This document shows, in pieces, positions 53,445 to 63,939 of a stretch of 64,000 nt of DNA. A program made the position numbers and the translations under genes. Numbering within the stretch: the first letter of the stretch is position 1; the number at the start of each line of letters is the position of its first letter. Source of the stretch: Branchipolynoe longqiensis (Eukaryota; Annelida; Polychaeta; Phyllodocida; Polynoidae); the NCBI GenBank assembly GCA_030323885.1, contig CM059193.1, positions 74,127,543 through 74,191,542 of the forward strand, read 5' to 3'. The notes under the pieces are model-generated. The model worked only from the letters and a program-made list of their open reading frames with translations, searched no databases and was not told the origin of the DNA.

Positions 53445-53745
53445 CAAATAAGATGGCCGCATTGGATGTTGTGGGTGCGAATGTTGGTTGAGTCAAACCA
53501 ATGACTATCAAAGTTTATACTTGTCATGACCTAGTCTGATGCTCGGAATTAATAGGATAGTGCAAGGACTGGTTTGCTCTGTATCAGGATAATGTGACTG
53601 AGTGGGATATCAGATCATGTTGCTGGCAGCCTGGTCTCCCAGTAGGGGACCACTATAAAGTTGCCATGAGCGTGCACTGTCACACGTCGGTACCCATCCT
53701 GATATGACCTTAGATGTTGCTGAGCGTAAATTTGCAACAAACAAA
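53445..53745 (+). mobile_element. SINE-A copy
   Basis: Worn head TTGTGGGTGCGAATGTTGG, full body, tail GTAAATTTGCAACAAACAAA. Confidence 0.85.
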
Positions 53746-53954
53746 CAATGGATGTAGATATAAATACATTAGAATTCCAATCTCATGAATAATAACATTT
53801 TGACAACACTTCCCCTGGTTGAAATATTAAATTCAGAATGTATATGTTATGCCTTCAGGGCCAGGTGTGAGGAGAGAAACTTTAACAGCCGCACCCCTTA
53901 CCACTACCACCCATCACTTATGTTTTTGGAGACCACTCCCACCATAATTATGCT

Positions 53955-54146
53955 ATAGTGTAAATCCTCTCTAATCGACCCCCTCTACAGATCGACCACG
54001 CCCCAATATCGATCCCTTTATTTGGGTCACAAACGATCGCCCATGGTATTATTGTAACAATAAAAAAGCTCCCTAAACCGACCACCACCCTAAATGGCCC
54101 ATTTAAAGTTGGTCCCATGGTCGGTCGACTTAGAGAGGTTTTACTG
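53955..54146. mobile_element. Pogo-like MITE (P family 2), full
   Basis: TAGTGTAAATCCTCTCTAAT to GACTTAGAGAGGTTTTACTG. Reiterated CGACCAC and CGATC words. Close to the reverse complement of 61665-61858. Confidence 0.8.
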
Positions 54147-54407
54147 CATTTCTTATTAGTGCACAATTGCTCATTTAACCCTTCGGCTGAAACCAAGTTT
54201 GTGCCAATAATATAAGAAGGTCATCAGGGTTAACATTGACGATGTACTTATCAAGTTCAAAGATTGACAAGTTGCCCAGCAAGTTTTCAATGAATGTTTG
54301 ATGTGAGACAGTTTGTTGTGTGTTTGGATCCATCTCTCTGTGGTGTGGTGCGTTTGTTGTTGTTGTTTTGTCAGGGGGGGGTGGTGCTATTTTTTCATAC
54401 CTCTTAA

Positions 54408-55600
54408 GAGGCTGTCATATTATGACGCATCGTGCCAACGTATATGATTTTTGCCAGCTACGTCTGGATACATCATTATGCGTTATGCATGCGTTAGGCG
54501 CTTGTTGGTATACGTCAATGTATGTCAACGTTTGTCGAGATACGCCATTGCGCGTCAGGGGGTCGGCAAAGTTGTGTACATGCACAAAACTTTCGACGTA
54601 CGACAATGTTATATCCCTGTCACATTACGACGTTTCTCGGCAACGCCCGTCAACGTATGTGATTTTTTGCCGCACCGTCGAGATACGTCAGGCAGCGTTA
54701 CGCGCGCATTAGGCATTCGTTGATTTGATGGACGGTGACGGTCGGTGAGGATTGACAGTGGGCATCAGGGATTCGGCAAAGTTTTATGCTTGCACAAAAC
54801 TTTCAACGTGTGACAACGCGCGGGTGCCAACATTATGGCGACGTTAGGGGCTCGTCGAGATCGCTGGAATAACGTTATGCGAACGATAGGCACACGCCAC
54901 GCATGCGTGAGTGTCGTTCCCACACGTTGCGCCAAACTGTTGCTTTTTGTTGTTTTACATGCTAGCAACATCTAAGGTCATATCATGATGGCGCCCCAAA
55001 CTTTTACCACAATGTTTGCCGCACACTACCAATATGTTGCCTGACCGCGAAAAGTATGATGTGTCTCGACGATTAAAAGTGATTTTGCGCATTGGCGGCG
55101 CACCGGCGAGAAGCGTCGTAATGTGACAGCCCCATTAGACAACGTGTTGATTTTACGTCGGGCATACGTTATGTATACGTTAGGCGTACGTCGATGTATG
55201 TTAGCCTACGTTAGACAAACGTTGTTTGCTATGTTGCACTATGTTAACGCATAGTCCATTTACTGACAATGTATGGATAACGTACGTCTAACATACATCT
55301 AAAGTACATTTAGCATTTTTCCAGCATGTCTTGACATATGTAACATATGAGGCGTAGTTCTGGCGGTCGAATAAATTATATAACATTCACCGGCGTTCTG
55401 CGAACATACCATGAGAATAATTTGAATGTTTTTCGCCCAGAAGCACATTAGCCATACATTGGTCATACGTTGGCCATATCCTATGTATACGGTATGCATA
55501 CGTCCAACTTTGCCCCCTGCGCCGAAAACTGTGATGCTTCTCGATGTAAAAAAGTGATTTTATGCGTTGACCACTCCCGTGTGAGATGCGTCAGGGCCTT
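54408..55600. mobile_element. Clan-S MITE, composite ACG family (S13)
   Basis: Left TTAAGAGGCTGTCATATTAT (54404), a second left end ATCCCTGTCACATTACGACG at 54613, one right end GTCGTAATGTGACAGCCCCA near 55125 and another near 55590 (GTCAGGGCCTTTA). Two hairpins, CAAAGTTGTGTACATGCACA (54567) and CAAAGTTTTATGCTTGCACA (54778). Probably one element nested in or recombined with another. Confidence 0.75.
54945..54992 (-). mobile_element. SINE-A tail inside S13
   Basis: TTGTTGTTTTACATGCTAGC and AACATCTAAGGTCATATCAT. A 48-bp fragment embedded in the MITE. Confidence 0.7.
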
Positions 55601-55742
55601 TACCTAGACAATGTATAGGTGTCTCACCATCATACAGGCTGCGACTCTCACCTTCTTCAGTTCATGCATCAGTGAACACCAGCCACAGCCGCAGTGCAGG
55701 CTCAACTGGCAGTGTGAATTGAAAGGAAATGGGTCAGAGGGA

Positions 55743-56080
55743 TGGTTGGTTGGTTGTTGGAGTTTCACATCCTGGCAACATCCAATTTCAAATCAGGACG
55801 GGTATCGATTTGTGTCAGCGCACCACACTCATGGCGACTTTTATAGGGCTGCCCCACTGCGAAATCAGGCCGCCAGCCCCATGACCCAATATCCCACTCA
55901 GTCACATTATCCTGACACTGAGCTAACCAGTCCTTGGCATATCCTATTAATGCCCAGTGCCAGGCTAGGAAATGACAACTATCAATTTTTAGAAGTCATT
56001 GGTTTAGTCTCGACCGGGAACTGAACTCCCGATTTCCTACACACAAAGCCCATGCTCTACAGATTCGGCCACTGCGCCCA
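55743..56080 (-). mobile_element. Full-length SINE-A with 27-bp target duplication
   Basis: 338 bp from TGGTTGGTTGGTTGTTGGAG to the tRNA-like head (minus-strand GGCCGAATCTGTAGAGCATG). The 27-bp direct repeats 55716-55742 and 56083-56109 match at 24 positions (both end GTCAGAGGGA). This copy defines the element's true ends. Confidence 0.95.
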
Positions 56081-56379
56081 GCGAATTAAAAGGAAAATGG
56101 TCAGAGGGAGATATGTAGGAAAGTTAGGCGACGCCCTCTTGTCGAAGCTCTGTTGTAAAGGAGAGATGGATATGGTGTGACGACGGTGGGATTCAACAGA
56201 CGTGTGCCACTCTGTACACAGCTGCAGTTTGCAAGTATCAAAGAATGTCGCCATGCTATTTGATGTGTTTTACAATTGCGCACGAGTGGAAATGTGAAAA
56301 TGTATTTTTATTTTATTACCATAAACAAATAACCAAAGAATCAAGTAATGTATATATTTAATCAAGATACAGATGCACA

Positions 56380-56610
56380 CACTCACTATGTTTACTATGT
56401 TTATTGTGTTTGCTATGTTTACCATGTTTACCACATTTACGCTGGTTACGATGATTATGCTGGTTACTATAGTGACTATGGTTAGTTACTATGGTTACTA
56501 TGATTACTAGGAGTAGTATGGATACTATGGTTGGTATGATTGATATGGTTGTTGTGGTTGCTATCGTTGTAATGGTTGCAATGGTTATTATGGTTGCTAT
56601 GATTACTCCA
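56380..56610. repeat. Degenerate ATGGTTACT short tandem repeat
   Basis: Variants of GTTTACTAT / ATGGTTACT repeat for about 230 bp. The minus strand reads through as an Ile/Thr-rich frame, an artefact. Confidence 0.75.
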
Positions 56611-56971
56611 GGTGTCATAATTCAGAACAAGAGGCGGAAGTATAGTATGGAAATATATTAATCAAAGGTAGTAAGGAGCAATGTAGTAGTGAAGGTCAAT
56701 GTAGGTAATAAGGATCAAGTGAAGTGACAATCAATGTGTAAGTTAAGTAAACAATATAAGGAATCAATGTCTAGATAAGAGGTCAATGTAGGTATAAGCA
56801 TCAAGTGAAGGATAATCAATGAGTAATTCAAGTAATCAAGATAAGGAATCGATGTATAGATAAGAGGATGATAGGAGTCATCATTAAGTGATGAGTATAA
56901 TGAGTAAGTAATATTTGGTAGGTAAGTGGGGCGGAAGTCGAGATGGATAGAGTCTGGTGGTGACCCGGGCC
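56611..56971. repeat. Imperfect ~90-bp tandem repeats
   Basis: AGATAAGAGGTCAATGTAGG and AAGGAATCGATGTATAGATA-type phrases recur (about 56757 and 56838). AG/T-rich, no gene. Confidence 0.5.
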
Positions 56972-57924
56972 TCAACCAAATAGTGTTGAGAGTGCCCAGG
57001 TTGCCACGGTAAAGGCTCGGGCCGGGACGTAGGTGTGTACGGCCGCGGACCGCCAGTGGCCGAGGTCGCTGACATCTTGAAGGGGTGCGCCGGCTGCTGC
57101 ACAGGCCTGGGCGGCCCCTCGTCGGAGGCTATGGAGCGTGTAGGTGTTGGGGTCTGGGCACCCGGTGTGTTGGAGAGCAGCGCGAAGCGCGGTGGTGAGT
57201 GTTCGGACGGTGAGTGGTGCGCCGTCCGGGGTCAAGAAGGCCGGGTCGAGGGGAAGAGATGGCGTGCTGGCCGCGTACCGCCTCCAGGCGCGTACGGGGC
57301 AGCAGTCGGAGGAGGGGATCCTGGGGATCCTGATGGTGAAGGCGTAGGTGATGGATCTGGAGGTCTTGGTGGATCGGACCTTGATGGTAAGGTGGGTTGT
57401 GTCGTCCAGTACGTCGCCATGCCTCAAGGTGTGGCCCGGATCATCGGGGCGCCCGGTTATGAGCAGGTTCCCTTGCCAAAGCAGTGAGAAGTAGCCGATG
57501 AGGAGGGCGGATGTTAGGACCTCAGCGAGAGGGCCACCTCGGCGGAAGTAGCGGACGACGTGGAGAAGGTGGTGGGTTGTGAGCGGCGGGACCTGGCGTG
57601 GGAGGTGGGTGGACGACCGGAGGACGCCGCGCTTGATTACTGATATGAGGTAGGAGTCGAAACTGCGTGTTCTGCCATTCCAGAGCCTCACCCAGGTCCA
57701 GGCCACGCTGAGGTAATTCATGATGGCGCCATCCGAAGTGAGGGAGGCGGAGAGGTGTGCGATATAGGATGCTATGTCGAGCTGGGTCGGGGACAAGGGG
57801 TCATAGTCTCGTGTCCGGGCGTGCGCGTGGTAGACCTTGAGCTGGAGGTGTTTGTTCCGCCATGTTCCACGGGCGAGGCCGGCACGGAAGAGGTGGAGTA
57901 CGTCCTGGTGGTCTTGTTGTGTGC
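56972..57924 (-). pseudogene. Tyrosine recombinase (DIRS/Crypton-like), terminal exon
   Basis: Would catalyse site-specific strand exchange, as in YR-type transposons. The minus-strand frame of ~316 codons starts after a strong splice acceptor (TACTAAC branch-like sequence, then CCTCTCTCTCGCCAG, exon from 57924). It begins with TQQDHQDVLHLFRAGLARGT. The catalytic domain runs ALLIGYFSLLWQGNLL (first-arginine region), then HSLRRGAAQ (HxxR), LGHWRS (H/W) and HTYV (tyrosine), ending at 56972. The first catalytic Arg appears to be Trp (LLWQ where LLRQ is usual), explainable by CGG to TGG, so the copy is probably inactive. GC content is far above the surroundings. No reverse transcriptase lies nearby, so DIRS versus Crypton cannot be decided. 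Confidence 0.8.
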
Positions 57925-58654
57925 CTGGCGAGAGAGAGGCAAGTTAGTATCTCTTCCCAGGCTAGTCAATGTCGGCGACAATTGAGGAGTCATGGTGGAC
58001 ACGTATGCGGACGAGGTCCATGTCGTGCACGAAACGGGCCACCCTCCGCCGCGGTATTCCGAAATGTATAATATATAATACATAAAATTCTCGGGCGCGA
58101 ATGACAATGTGCGCGCCCGTAGTTAGGGTTTGGGCCGGTGGTGGCACCACCATTCCCAGGGTGGAAGGAACGGAACAAATACATTGGTAATAAATAGATA
58201 ATAAATGGGTAATAACTGATAACAATCATACATTCCCTTCCACGCTTTTATACTTGCATAATGCTTTTACATCATATATATATTGTAGCATATATATATA
58301 TGGAGAATGAAGCTGGGTTCATTGGCAGTCCATCATAAATCGTGATGCAAAATCCACTTTTACATGCGTACAAAAGGGAATTAATTATTTAGTTAATGAG
58401 AGGGTGGAAGACCAGTGGGAAACCATATTAATGAGTATATTACTCCCGCAAAGGCCTATTATAGGAGAAACAAATATAAGAGTAATAACAACTCCCTTCC
58501 GTGTATTTATACTTGCATAATGTTTATACATAATATAAATATATATATATATGAAGATCCTAGGGAAGTCTCTGGTATAGACCCCTTTCAATGTTTGAAA
58601 ACATTGGGTAGGCGCGTGCAGCTTGGCTGCAGAAGGAATGCACACTGCCACATA
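57925..58654. other. Putative intron / flank of the recombinase
   Basis: Directly upstream (minus strand) is intron-like sequence. Two related AT-rich blocks, CTTTTATACTTGCATAATGC (58245) and ATTTATACTTGCATAATGTT (58503), with following TATATA tracts, show a ~260-bp duplication. No donor exon was identified. Confidence 0.45.
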
Positions 58655-58772
58655 ACCCAGTCACATAATCCTGACACTGAGCCCACCAGTCCTTACCCTA
58701 TCCTAGTAATGTCGAGCGCATGGCTAGGAAGTGACAAGCCTACATTTTTAAGTCATTGGTTTGACACACTAC
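58655..58772 (-). mobile_element. SINE-A, middle part
   Basis: CCCAGTCACATAATCCTGAC to TTTTTAAGTCATTGGTTTGA. It leads straight into the CA-rich tract. Confidence 0.8.
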
Positions 58773-58774
58773 CT

Positions 58775-59060
58775 CACTTAACACCACCCCATACCACCCC
58801 ACACCACACCACATCACATCACCCTACCCCACACCACACCACTCCACACTACCCATACCACACTACCCTCACCACATCATCCCACACAACCCCAAATCCC
58901 ATCACCCCACACCACCACACCCCACACTACCTCACTTAACACCACCCCACACCACCCCACCCCACACCACACCAACCCACACCCCACCCCACCTCACCCC
59001 ACACCACCCTAGCCAATACCACCCCGACCTCCACCACACCACACTACACCCCCCCACACC
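58775..59060. repeat. CCACACCAC low-complexity tract
   Basis: Almost only A and C on the plus strand in ACACC/ACCCC words for about 285 bp. Overlapping His/Pro-rich frames are artefacts. Confidence 0.9.
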
Positions 59061-59149
59061 TCCGCCCCCCTTATCCAGTAGGCATGCTCCTGTTTGAGTT
59101 GTCACCCAGGTGATCCCTCTGCCTCCCCTCAAATGCATGTCCTGAATCT

Positions 59150-59235
59150 CGTCTGAATCAAGCCGATGCCTTAAACATGTTATTCTTGTGACTACCTATC
59201 CTGGCATTGAGCATTAATAGGATAGGGCAAGGAGC
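59150..59235 (+). mobile_element. SINE-A fragment
   Basis: GAATCAAGCCGATGCC through CATTAATAGGATAGGGCAAG. Confidence 0.7.
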
Positions 59236-59553
59236 AGTGGACAAAGGTGGATTGATTGATTGTGATTGAAATATTTAAAAATATTTTGTTGGTACATTAG
59301 TGAATGATTGAATATGAAGTGGGGCAGGTGTGGGCGGGGTGTGTGGGGGGTGTTGGGGGGTGTTGGGGGGGGGGGGGGAGTGTGCTCTCATAAAGAATGG
59401 AGAGATACCGAAATGCAGCTTGATTCGATGCATGGTGCGCGCGCATCGGTAATCATAGCAAGAGCATCTGAGCATGCGCTCGTCAGTGTAAGATTCCGGT
59501 TCACGCTGGCAGTGTCGTGGAGTGTATTCCTGCCTTTATGTTTCACCATTACA
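59236..59553. other. Unassigned DNA with G-rich tract
   Basis: 59320-59380 is G-rich, with a run of about 14 G at 59364-59378 and GGGTGTTGGGGGGTGTTGGG before it, a likely quadruplex former. Otherwise nothing. Confidence 0.5.
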
Positions 59554-59592
59554 GTTTGCACCCACCCCTCAAGTGGAGGGGTGGGTGCAAAC
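59554..59592. repeat. Perfect 17-bp-arm hairpin
   Basis: GTTTGCACCCACCCCTC, loop AAGTG, then the exact inverse. A third partial copy of the arm (ACCCACCCCTCC) follows at 59593. Confidence 0.9.
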
Positions 59593-59634
59593 ACCCACCC
59601 CTCCAACAGGAGGATCACAAATCACGCCACCACA

Positions 59635-59705
59635 CCCTCTCCCGCCTCTGACAATACCCCACCCCCAGCCCCCCGCCCCCGCCCCCCGCCCCGACTCCGC
59701 CCACG
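59635..59705. other. C-rich tract with GC-box-like words
   Basis: CCCCCGCCCCCCGCCCC and neighbours, on one strand. Could form an i-motif or bind Sp/KLF-type factors. No linked gene. Confidence 0.5.
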
Positions 59706-59824
59706 CAGGGACTACCTGCTGTCGTTGCGTCATTACACAGTTGCCTGGTTACCACCACATATATGTCGTCTGCCAGCACTCGCCCGGTGATGCAAATTCC
59801 GAGGGAAACCAGTTTGCCAGAGAC

Positions 59825-60190
59825 ACTTCCATTCAAATGCATTGTCAACGGCCGTGAGCAAATCTTCATACAGAAAAAGTCAAATATCTCTAAAATTACA
59901 CCACCTAGAAACAAATCACTTCGTACACATATAGAAAACATCTGTACCATTAAGATTATATTAAATTGATAAGGTTAGGGTTCTTGATTTCTATTAATTT
60001 TGAATAAAACTAATGTTTTTCACTGCGCGTACCGTCCAACTCAAGGCATTGTCAATGGTCATGAGCAATCTTCATACAGAAAATACAGGAAAAGTTAAAT
60101 ATCTCTAAAACGACACCACCTAGAAACAAATCGTGTGGTACACATATAGAAAACATCTTTCCCAAAAACATTATATTAAATTCATAAGGG
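59825..60190. repeat. Two Q units, direct orientation
   Basis: Starts CAAATGCATTGTCAACGGCC and again at about 60033 (CAACTCAAGGCATTGTCAAT), period ~210 bp. Opposite in orientation to the units in 60464-61464. Confidence 0.8.
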
Positions 60191-60327
60191 TAGAGACGAT
60201 GCTGTTAGATTTTGATGCATGCGCAGAAGCGATGTGTCCCTGGCAAACCGGTGTCCCTGGGAAACACCGGTATGACTTCCGCCCATTCCTCAATACAACA
60301 CTTTTGAATGTTGTTTTACGTCCTAGC

Positions 60328-60460
60328 TGATGGCCTGATTTCCCAGTGGGGCAGCACTATAAAAGTCGCCATGAGTGTGGTGCGCTGACACAAATCGGTG
60401 TCCGTCCTGATTTGACCTTAGATGTTGCCAGGATGTGAAACTCTAACAACCAACCAACTA
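60328..60460 (+). mobile_element. SINE-A 3' half, CCAACAACC tail type
   Basis: GATGGCCTGATTTCCCAGTG to CTAACAACCAACCAACTAAG. It is preceded by an inverted tail scrap (TTGTTTTACGTCCTAGC, 60310), so two opposite copies have fused. Confidence 0.8.
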
Positions 60461-60463
60461 AGA

Positions 60464-61464
60464 CTATATAGGGTATTCACGTGACGTCATGAACCGGATG
60501 CGCGGCCATTGTGGCGATATCAACTAGTAAACATCCCATAGAGTTTGCCTGTACGCGCAGTGGAAAACTTCTATTTCATTCAAAATTAATAGAAATCCAG
60601 AACCCTAACCTTATAAATATAAACCCTAACCTTATATAATATAATCTATTCGTTGAATATGTTTTATATATGTGTACCAAGCGATTTCTTTCTAGGTGGT
60701 GTGGTTTTAGAGTTATTTCACTTTTTCTGTGTGAAGATTGCTCACGACCATTGACAATGCCTTGAGTTTGCCGGTATGCGCAGTGCAAAACGTCTATTTC
60801 ATTCAAAATTAATAGAAATCCAGAACCCTAACCTTATAAATTTAATATAATCTATTTGTTGAATATGTTTTCTATATGTGTACCGAGCGATTTCTTTCTA
60901 GGTGGTGTGGTTTTAGAGATATTTCACTTTTTCTGTGTGAAGATTGCTCACGACCATTGACAATGCCTTGAGTTTGCTGGTAAGTGCAGTACAAAACGTC
61001 TATTTCATTCAAAATTAATAGAAATCCAGAACCCTAACCGTATAAATTTAATATAATCTATTCGGTGAATATGTTTTCTATATGTGTGCCAAGCGATTTT
61101 TTCTAGGTGGTGTGGTTTTAGAGATATTTCACTTTTTCTGTGTGAAGATTGCTCACGACCATTGACAATGCCTTGACTGGCTGAGTTCGCCGGTACGCGC
61201 AGTGAAAAACATTAGTTTCATTCAAAATTAATAGAAATCCAGAACCCTAACCTTATCAATTTAATATAATCTTATTGGTAAACATGTTTTCTATATGTGT
61301 ACCAACCGATTTGTTTCTTGGTTTAATAGATATTTCACTTTTTCTGTATGAAGATTGCTCATAGCCATTGAGTTTGCAGTGTGACAGTGTGTTATTATTC
61401 TAGTTACTATCACTACAATGGCCACACTTCCGTTTAGTGTGACGTCAGTGCATACCCTATATAG
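60464..61464. mobile_element. TIR element enclosing four Q units
   Basis: Left CTATATAGGGTATTCACGTG then ACGTCATGAACC, right inverse GACGTCAGTGCATACCCTAT then ATAG. Inner inverse match GGCCATTGTGGCGAT / CACTACAATGGCC. Between the ends are about four head-to-tail ~213-bp units (period seen from CAAAACGTCTATTTCATTCA), all in one orientation. 1001 bp, non-coding. Confidence 0.8.
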
Positions 61465-61664
61465 TGAAAGGATCAGGTCGACAGTGTGTCGGACAGTAGC
61501 ACGGGCAATTTCCGCATTTGCTAGGGAGTGTTATGGTTACGCCCTGAGCCAAGGGCGGACATACACTCACCGACATTGGAGAGTGGGTGATGGAGAATGA
61601 GTGATCTGGTGTGAAGGGAAAAGTGTGCTCTCAGTAAATGTATGTAGACATGCTATTTAGAATA

Positions 61665-61858
61665 CAGTAAAACCTCTCTAAATCGACCGACCATGGGACC
61701 AACTTTAAATGGTCCATTTAGGGAGGTGGTCGGTTTAGGGAGTTTTTTTATCATTACTATGGTATTGTATGGGCGATTGTTTGGGACCCAAATAAATCGA
61801 TCGATATAGGGGAGTGGTCGATATGTGGAGGTGGTCAGTTAGAGAGGTTTTATTGCAT
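61665..61858. mobile_element. Pogo-like MITE (P family 2), full
   Basis: CAGTAAAACCTCTCTAAATC to AGTTAGAGAGGTTTTATTGC with TA at the left flank. Repeated GGTCGGTTTAGGGAG / CGACCGACC words. Confidence 0.85.
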
Positions 61859-61889
61859 ACACATATGTATAGCATAGCATAGCATAACG

Positions 61890-62297
61890 TAGATAAAGGA
61901 TTCACCCGGTACTCGCAGTACACGGGTGAACGACAACATAGTCTAAATACGGGCGAAAATAGCTTTAGTATGGAACAGAGAGTAGAATGCCTGCCTCCAG
62001 AATCAAATGGATACTTCAATAGGCACAGAGTTGGTGAAATGGGAGAAAATGCAAAAAGACAAGATGGCGGCTGCAGAACGCCGTTGATTTCACTTTTAAA
62101 TCTTATTAAACTAGATATTATATTATATTTTTCAACTCAAAGGTAGCGCGGTATCAATAAGACATATCTAAGGAATAATTGCTGCTTCTTAGATTGTGAA
62201 ATTAGGCTCTCAATTCTTTGACCCGCATTTTCGACAGCTTTTACATAGGGTTGGTTTGCACCCCTACTGCAGCAGTATGGGGTGAATCTTGTATCTA
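61890..62297. mobile_element. MULE-like MITE family G, copy 4
   Basis: TAGATAAAGGATTCACCCGG to GGGGTGAATCTTGTATCTA. The 9-bp flanks AGCATAACG and AGCATAACA differ at one base. It sits inside an (AGCAT)n microsatellite. Plus-strand short frame at 61972 (MEQRVECLPPESNGYF) and CAAGATGGCGGC at about 62060. Confidence 0.85.
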
Positions 62298-62327
62298 AGC
62301 ATAACATAGCATAGCATAGAATAGTAC

Positions 62328-62395
62328 ATTACTCAGTCACGCTATCATGACACTAAGCTACCCTAGTAATGCAGAGCACCCGGCTAGGCAGGGAA
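62328..62395 (-). mobile_element. SINE-A fragment
   Basis: TTACTCAGTCACGCTATCAT to GAGCACCCGGCTAGGCAGGG, diverged. Confidence 0.65.
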
Positions 62396-62500
62396 GATCA
62401 TTAAGTAATGTCAATCACTCATGCATGAGGGATACTAAACAGTTAATCTGAGTTGCATAATCCGATGGAATTATGTGTTTGCCTTATTGCTGGTTTTAAA

Positions 62501-63326
62501 TAGTGTCATGGGGGTGATGAAAATGGGAAATACTGTGCCTAGAGCGGGACTCGAACCCACATCTCTTTGCATTCCGGGCCAGTGTGCTAACCATTACACC
62601 CCCTAGGCTCCCTGATATCAAAACACATCCCACGCCTACCTGTCTATGCGGCTCCTTGCCTGAGAGGTCAGTGCAGACCACTACACTCGTCCCCCTGGAA
62701 TTGTAAGTCTTTTAATGCTTACAATTACATACACACAGGCAAGGCAACGCATTTACATACACAGGGTAGGTTCAACAACTATACAACGCGTAGCTTGTAC
62801 AGAATCATGGTCACGGCAACCAGTGTCATGGGGGTGATGAAAATGGGAAATATTGTGCATTGCGCGGGACTCGAACCCACATCTCTTTGCATTCCGGGCC
62901 AGTGTGCTAACCATTACACCACCTAGGCTCCCTGATATCAACACACTACCCACGCCTACCTGTCTATGCGGCTCCTTGCCTGAGAGGTCAGTGCAGACCA
63001 CTACACTCGTCCCCCTGGAATTGTAAGTCTTTTAATGCTTACAATTACATACATACAGGCAATGCAACACACTTATATACACAGGGTAGGTTCAACAACT
63101 ATACAGCGCGTAGCTTGTACAGGATCATGGTCACGGCACCAGTGTCATGGGGGTGATGAAAATGGGAAATACTGCACCGAGAGTGGGACTCAAACCCACA
63201 TCTCTTTGCATTCCGGGCCAGTGTGCTAACCATTACACCACCTAGGCTCCCTGATATCACCATACTACCCACGCCTACCTGTCTATGTGGCTACTTGCCT
63301 GAGAGGTCAGTGCAGACCACTACAAT
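62501..63326 (-). repeat. Tandem array of SINE-B (period ~320 bp)
   Basis: Unit starts at 62501, 62821 and 63140 (AGTGTCATGGGGGTGATGAA). Each holds a tRNA-like head on the minus strand (GGTGTAATGGTTAGCACACT, B-box GGGTTCGAGTCCCGC) and a second part with GGTCAGTGCAGACCACTACA. The first two units are complete and close to identical, the third is truncated. The near-identical minus frames (62496-62681, 62753-63001) are repeats, not proteins. Confidence 0.9.
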
Positions 63327-63420
63327 AGCATCGTTAATATCTACATTGATTCAGTTTGAAGTGACTTTGACGATAAATGGCAAACTTTGCAGATTTCAAT
63401 TTACCTGAAAACAAGCAATA

Positions 63421-63890
63421 TTAAAGTTGCAGAGTCCGATGGTTTTGAATTTCTGTATTTTTTCTGACATAAATATATTAGTTCGATCACTTGTATCTAC
63501 TTTACATTAGTTCAAAGTTACTTTTATTTTAAATGGTAAACTTTTGAGATATTTTGAGTGCAAACATGTGAAATAAGTTTTGGCAAGCTTTCCCAAACTC
63601 GGACACCATGGACTTCTGCAGTAACAGGTTCTGTTAAATTGACTCAGTATTGCCTTCTATGCAGAAACAAATGCTTAATAAGTGCTTCAGTATCTAAGTT
63701 AGATATATAACATCAAATCTAGATAATTGGTTTGGTTTTGAAAATTGTTGATGTGTACATCGAAACGCTGGAAACCATAGGCTTCAGCAGTAACGGGTTC
63801 TATTAAATTGACCTATTATTCCCTTTTATGCAACAACAAATACCTAATAAGGGCATCGATATCCAAGTTATGTATCCAGAATCAAATCTA
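63421..63890. mobile_element. Family T MITE
   Basis: TTAAAGTTGCAGAGTCCGAT at the left and the shared interior through AGTTAGATATATAACATCAA. A second interior-like stretch (GTAACGGGTTCTATTAAATT) follows, so part is duplicated. Confidence 0.75.
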
Positions 63891-63939
63891 GGGATATGTC
63901 CTGTTCTTGAAAAAAATGTGTGGTTTTGTTTTCGTTTTT

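Noticed and set aside
56358..56618. Ile/Thr-rich 86-codon minus frame
   Set aside because: Explained by the degenerate ATGGTTACT repeat.
57035..57487. 150-codon plus frame over the recombinase
   Set aside because: Antisense shadow of a GC-rich gene; the minus frame carries recognisable catalytic motifs.
62496..63001. Two nearly identical 60-80-codon minus frames (MVCTDLSGKEPH...)
   Set aside because: They are the same SINE-B unit repeated, not paralogous genes.
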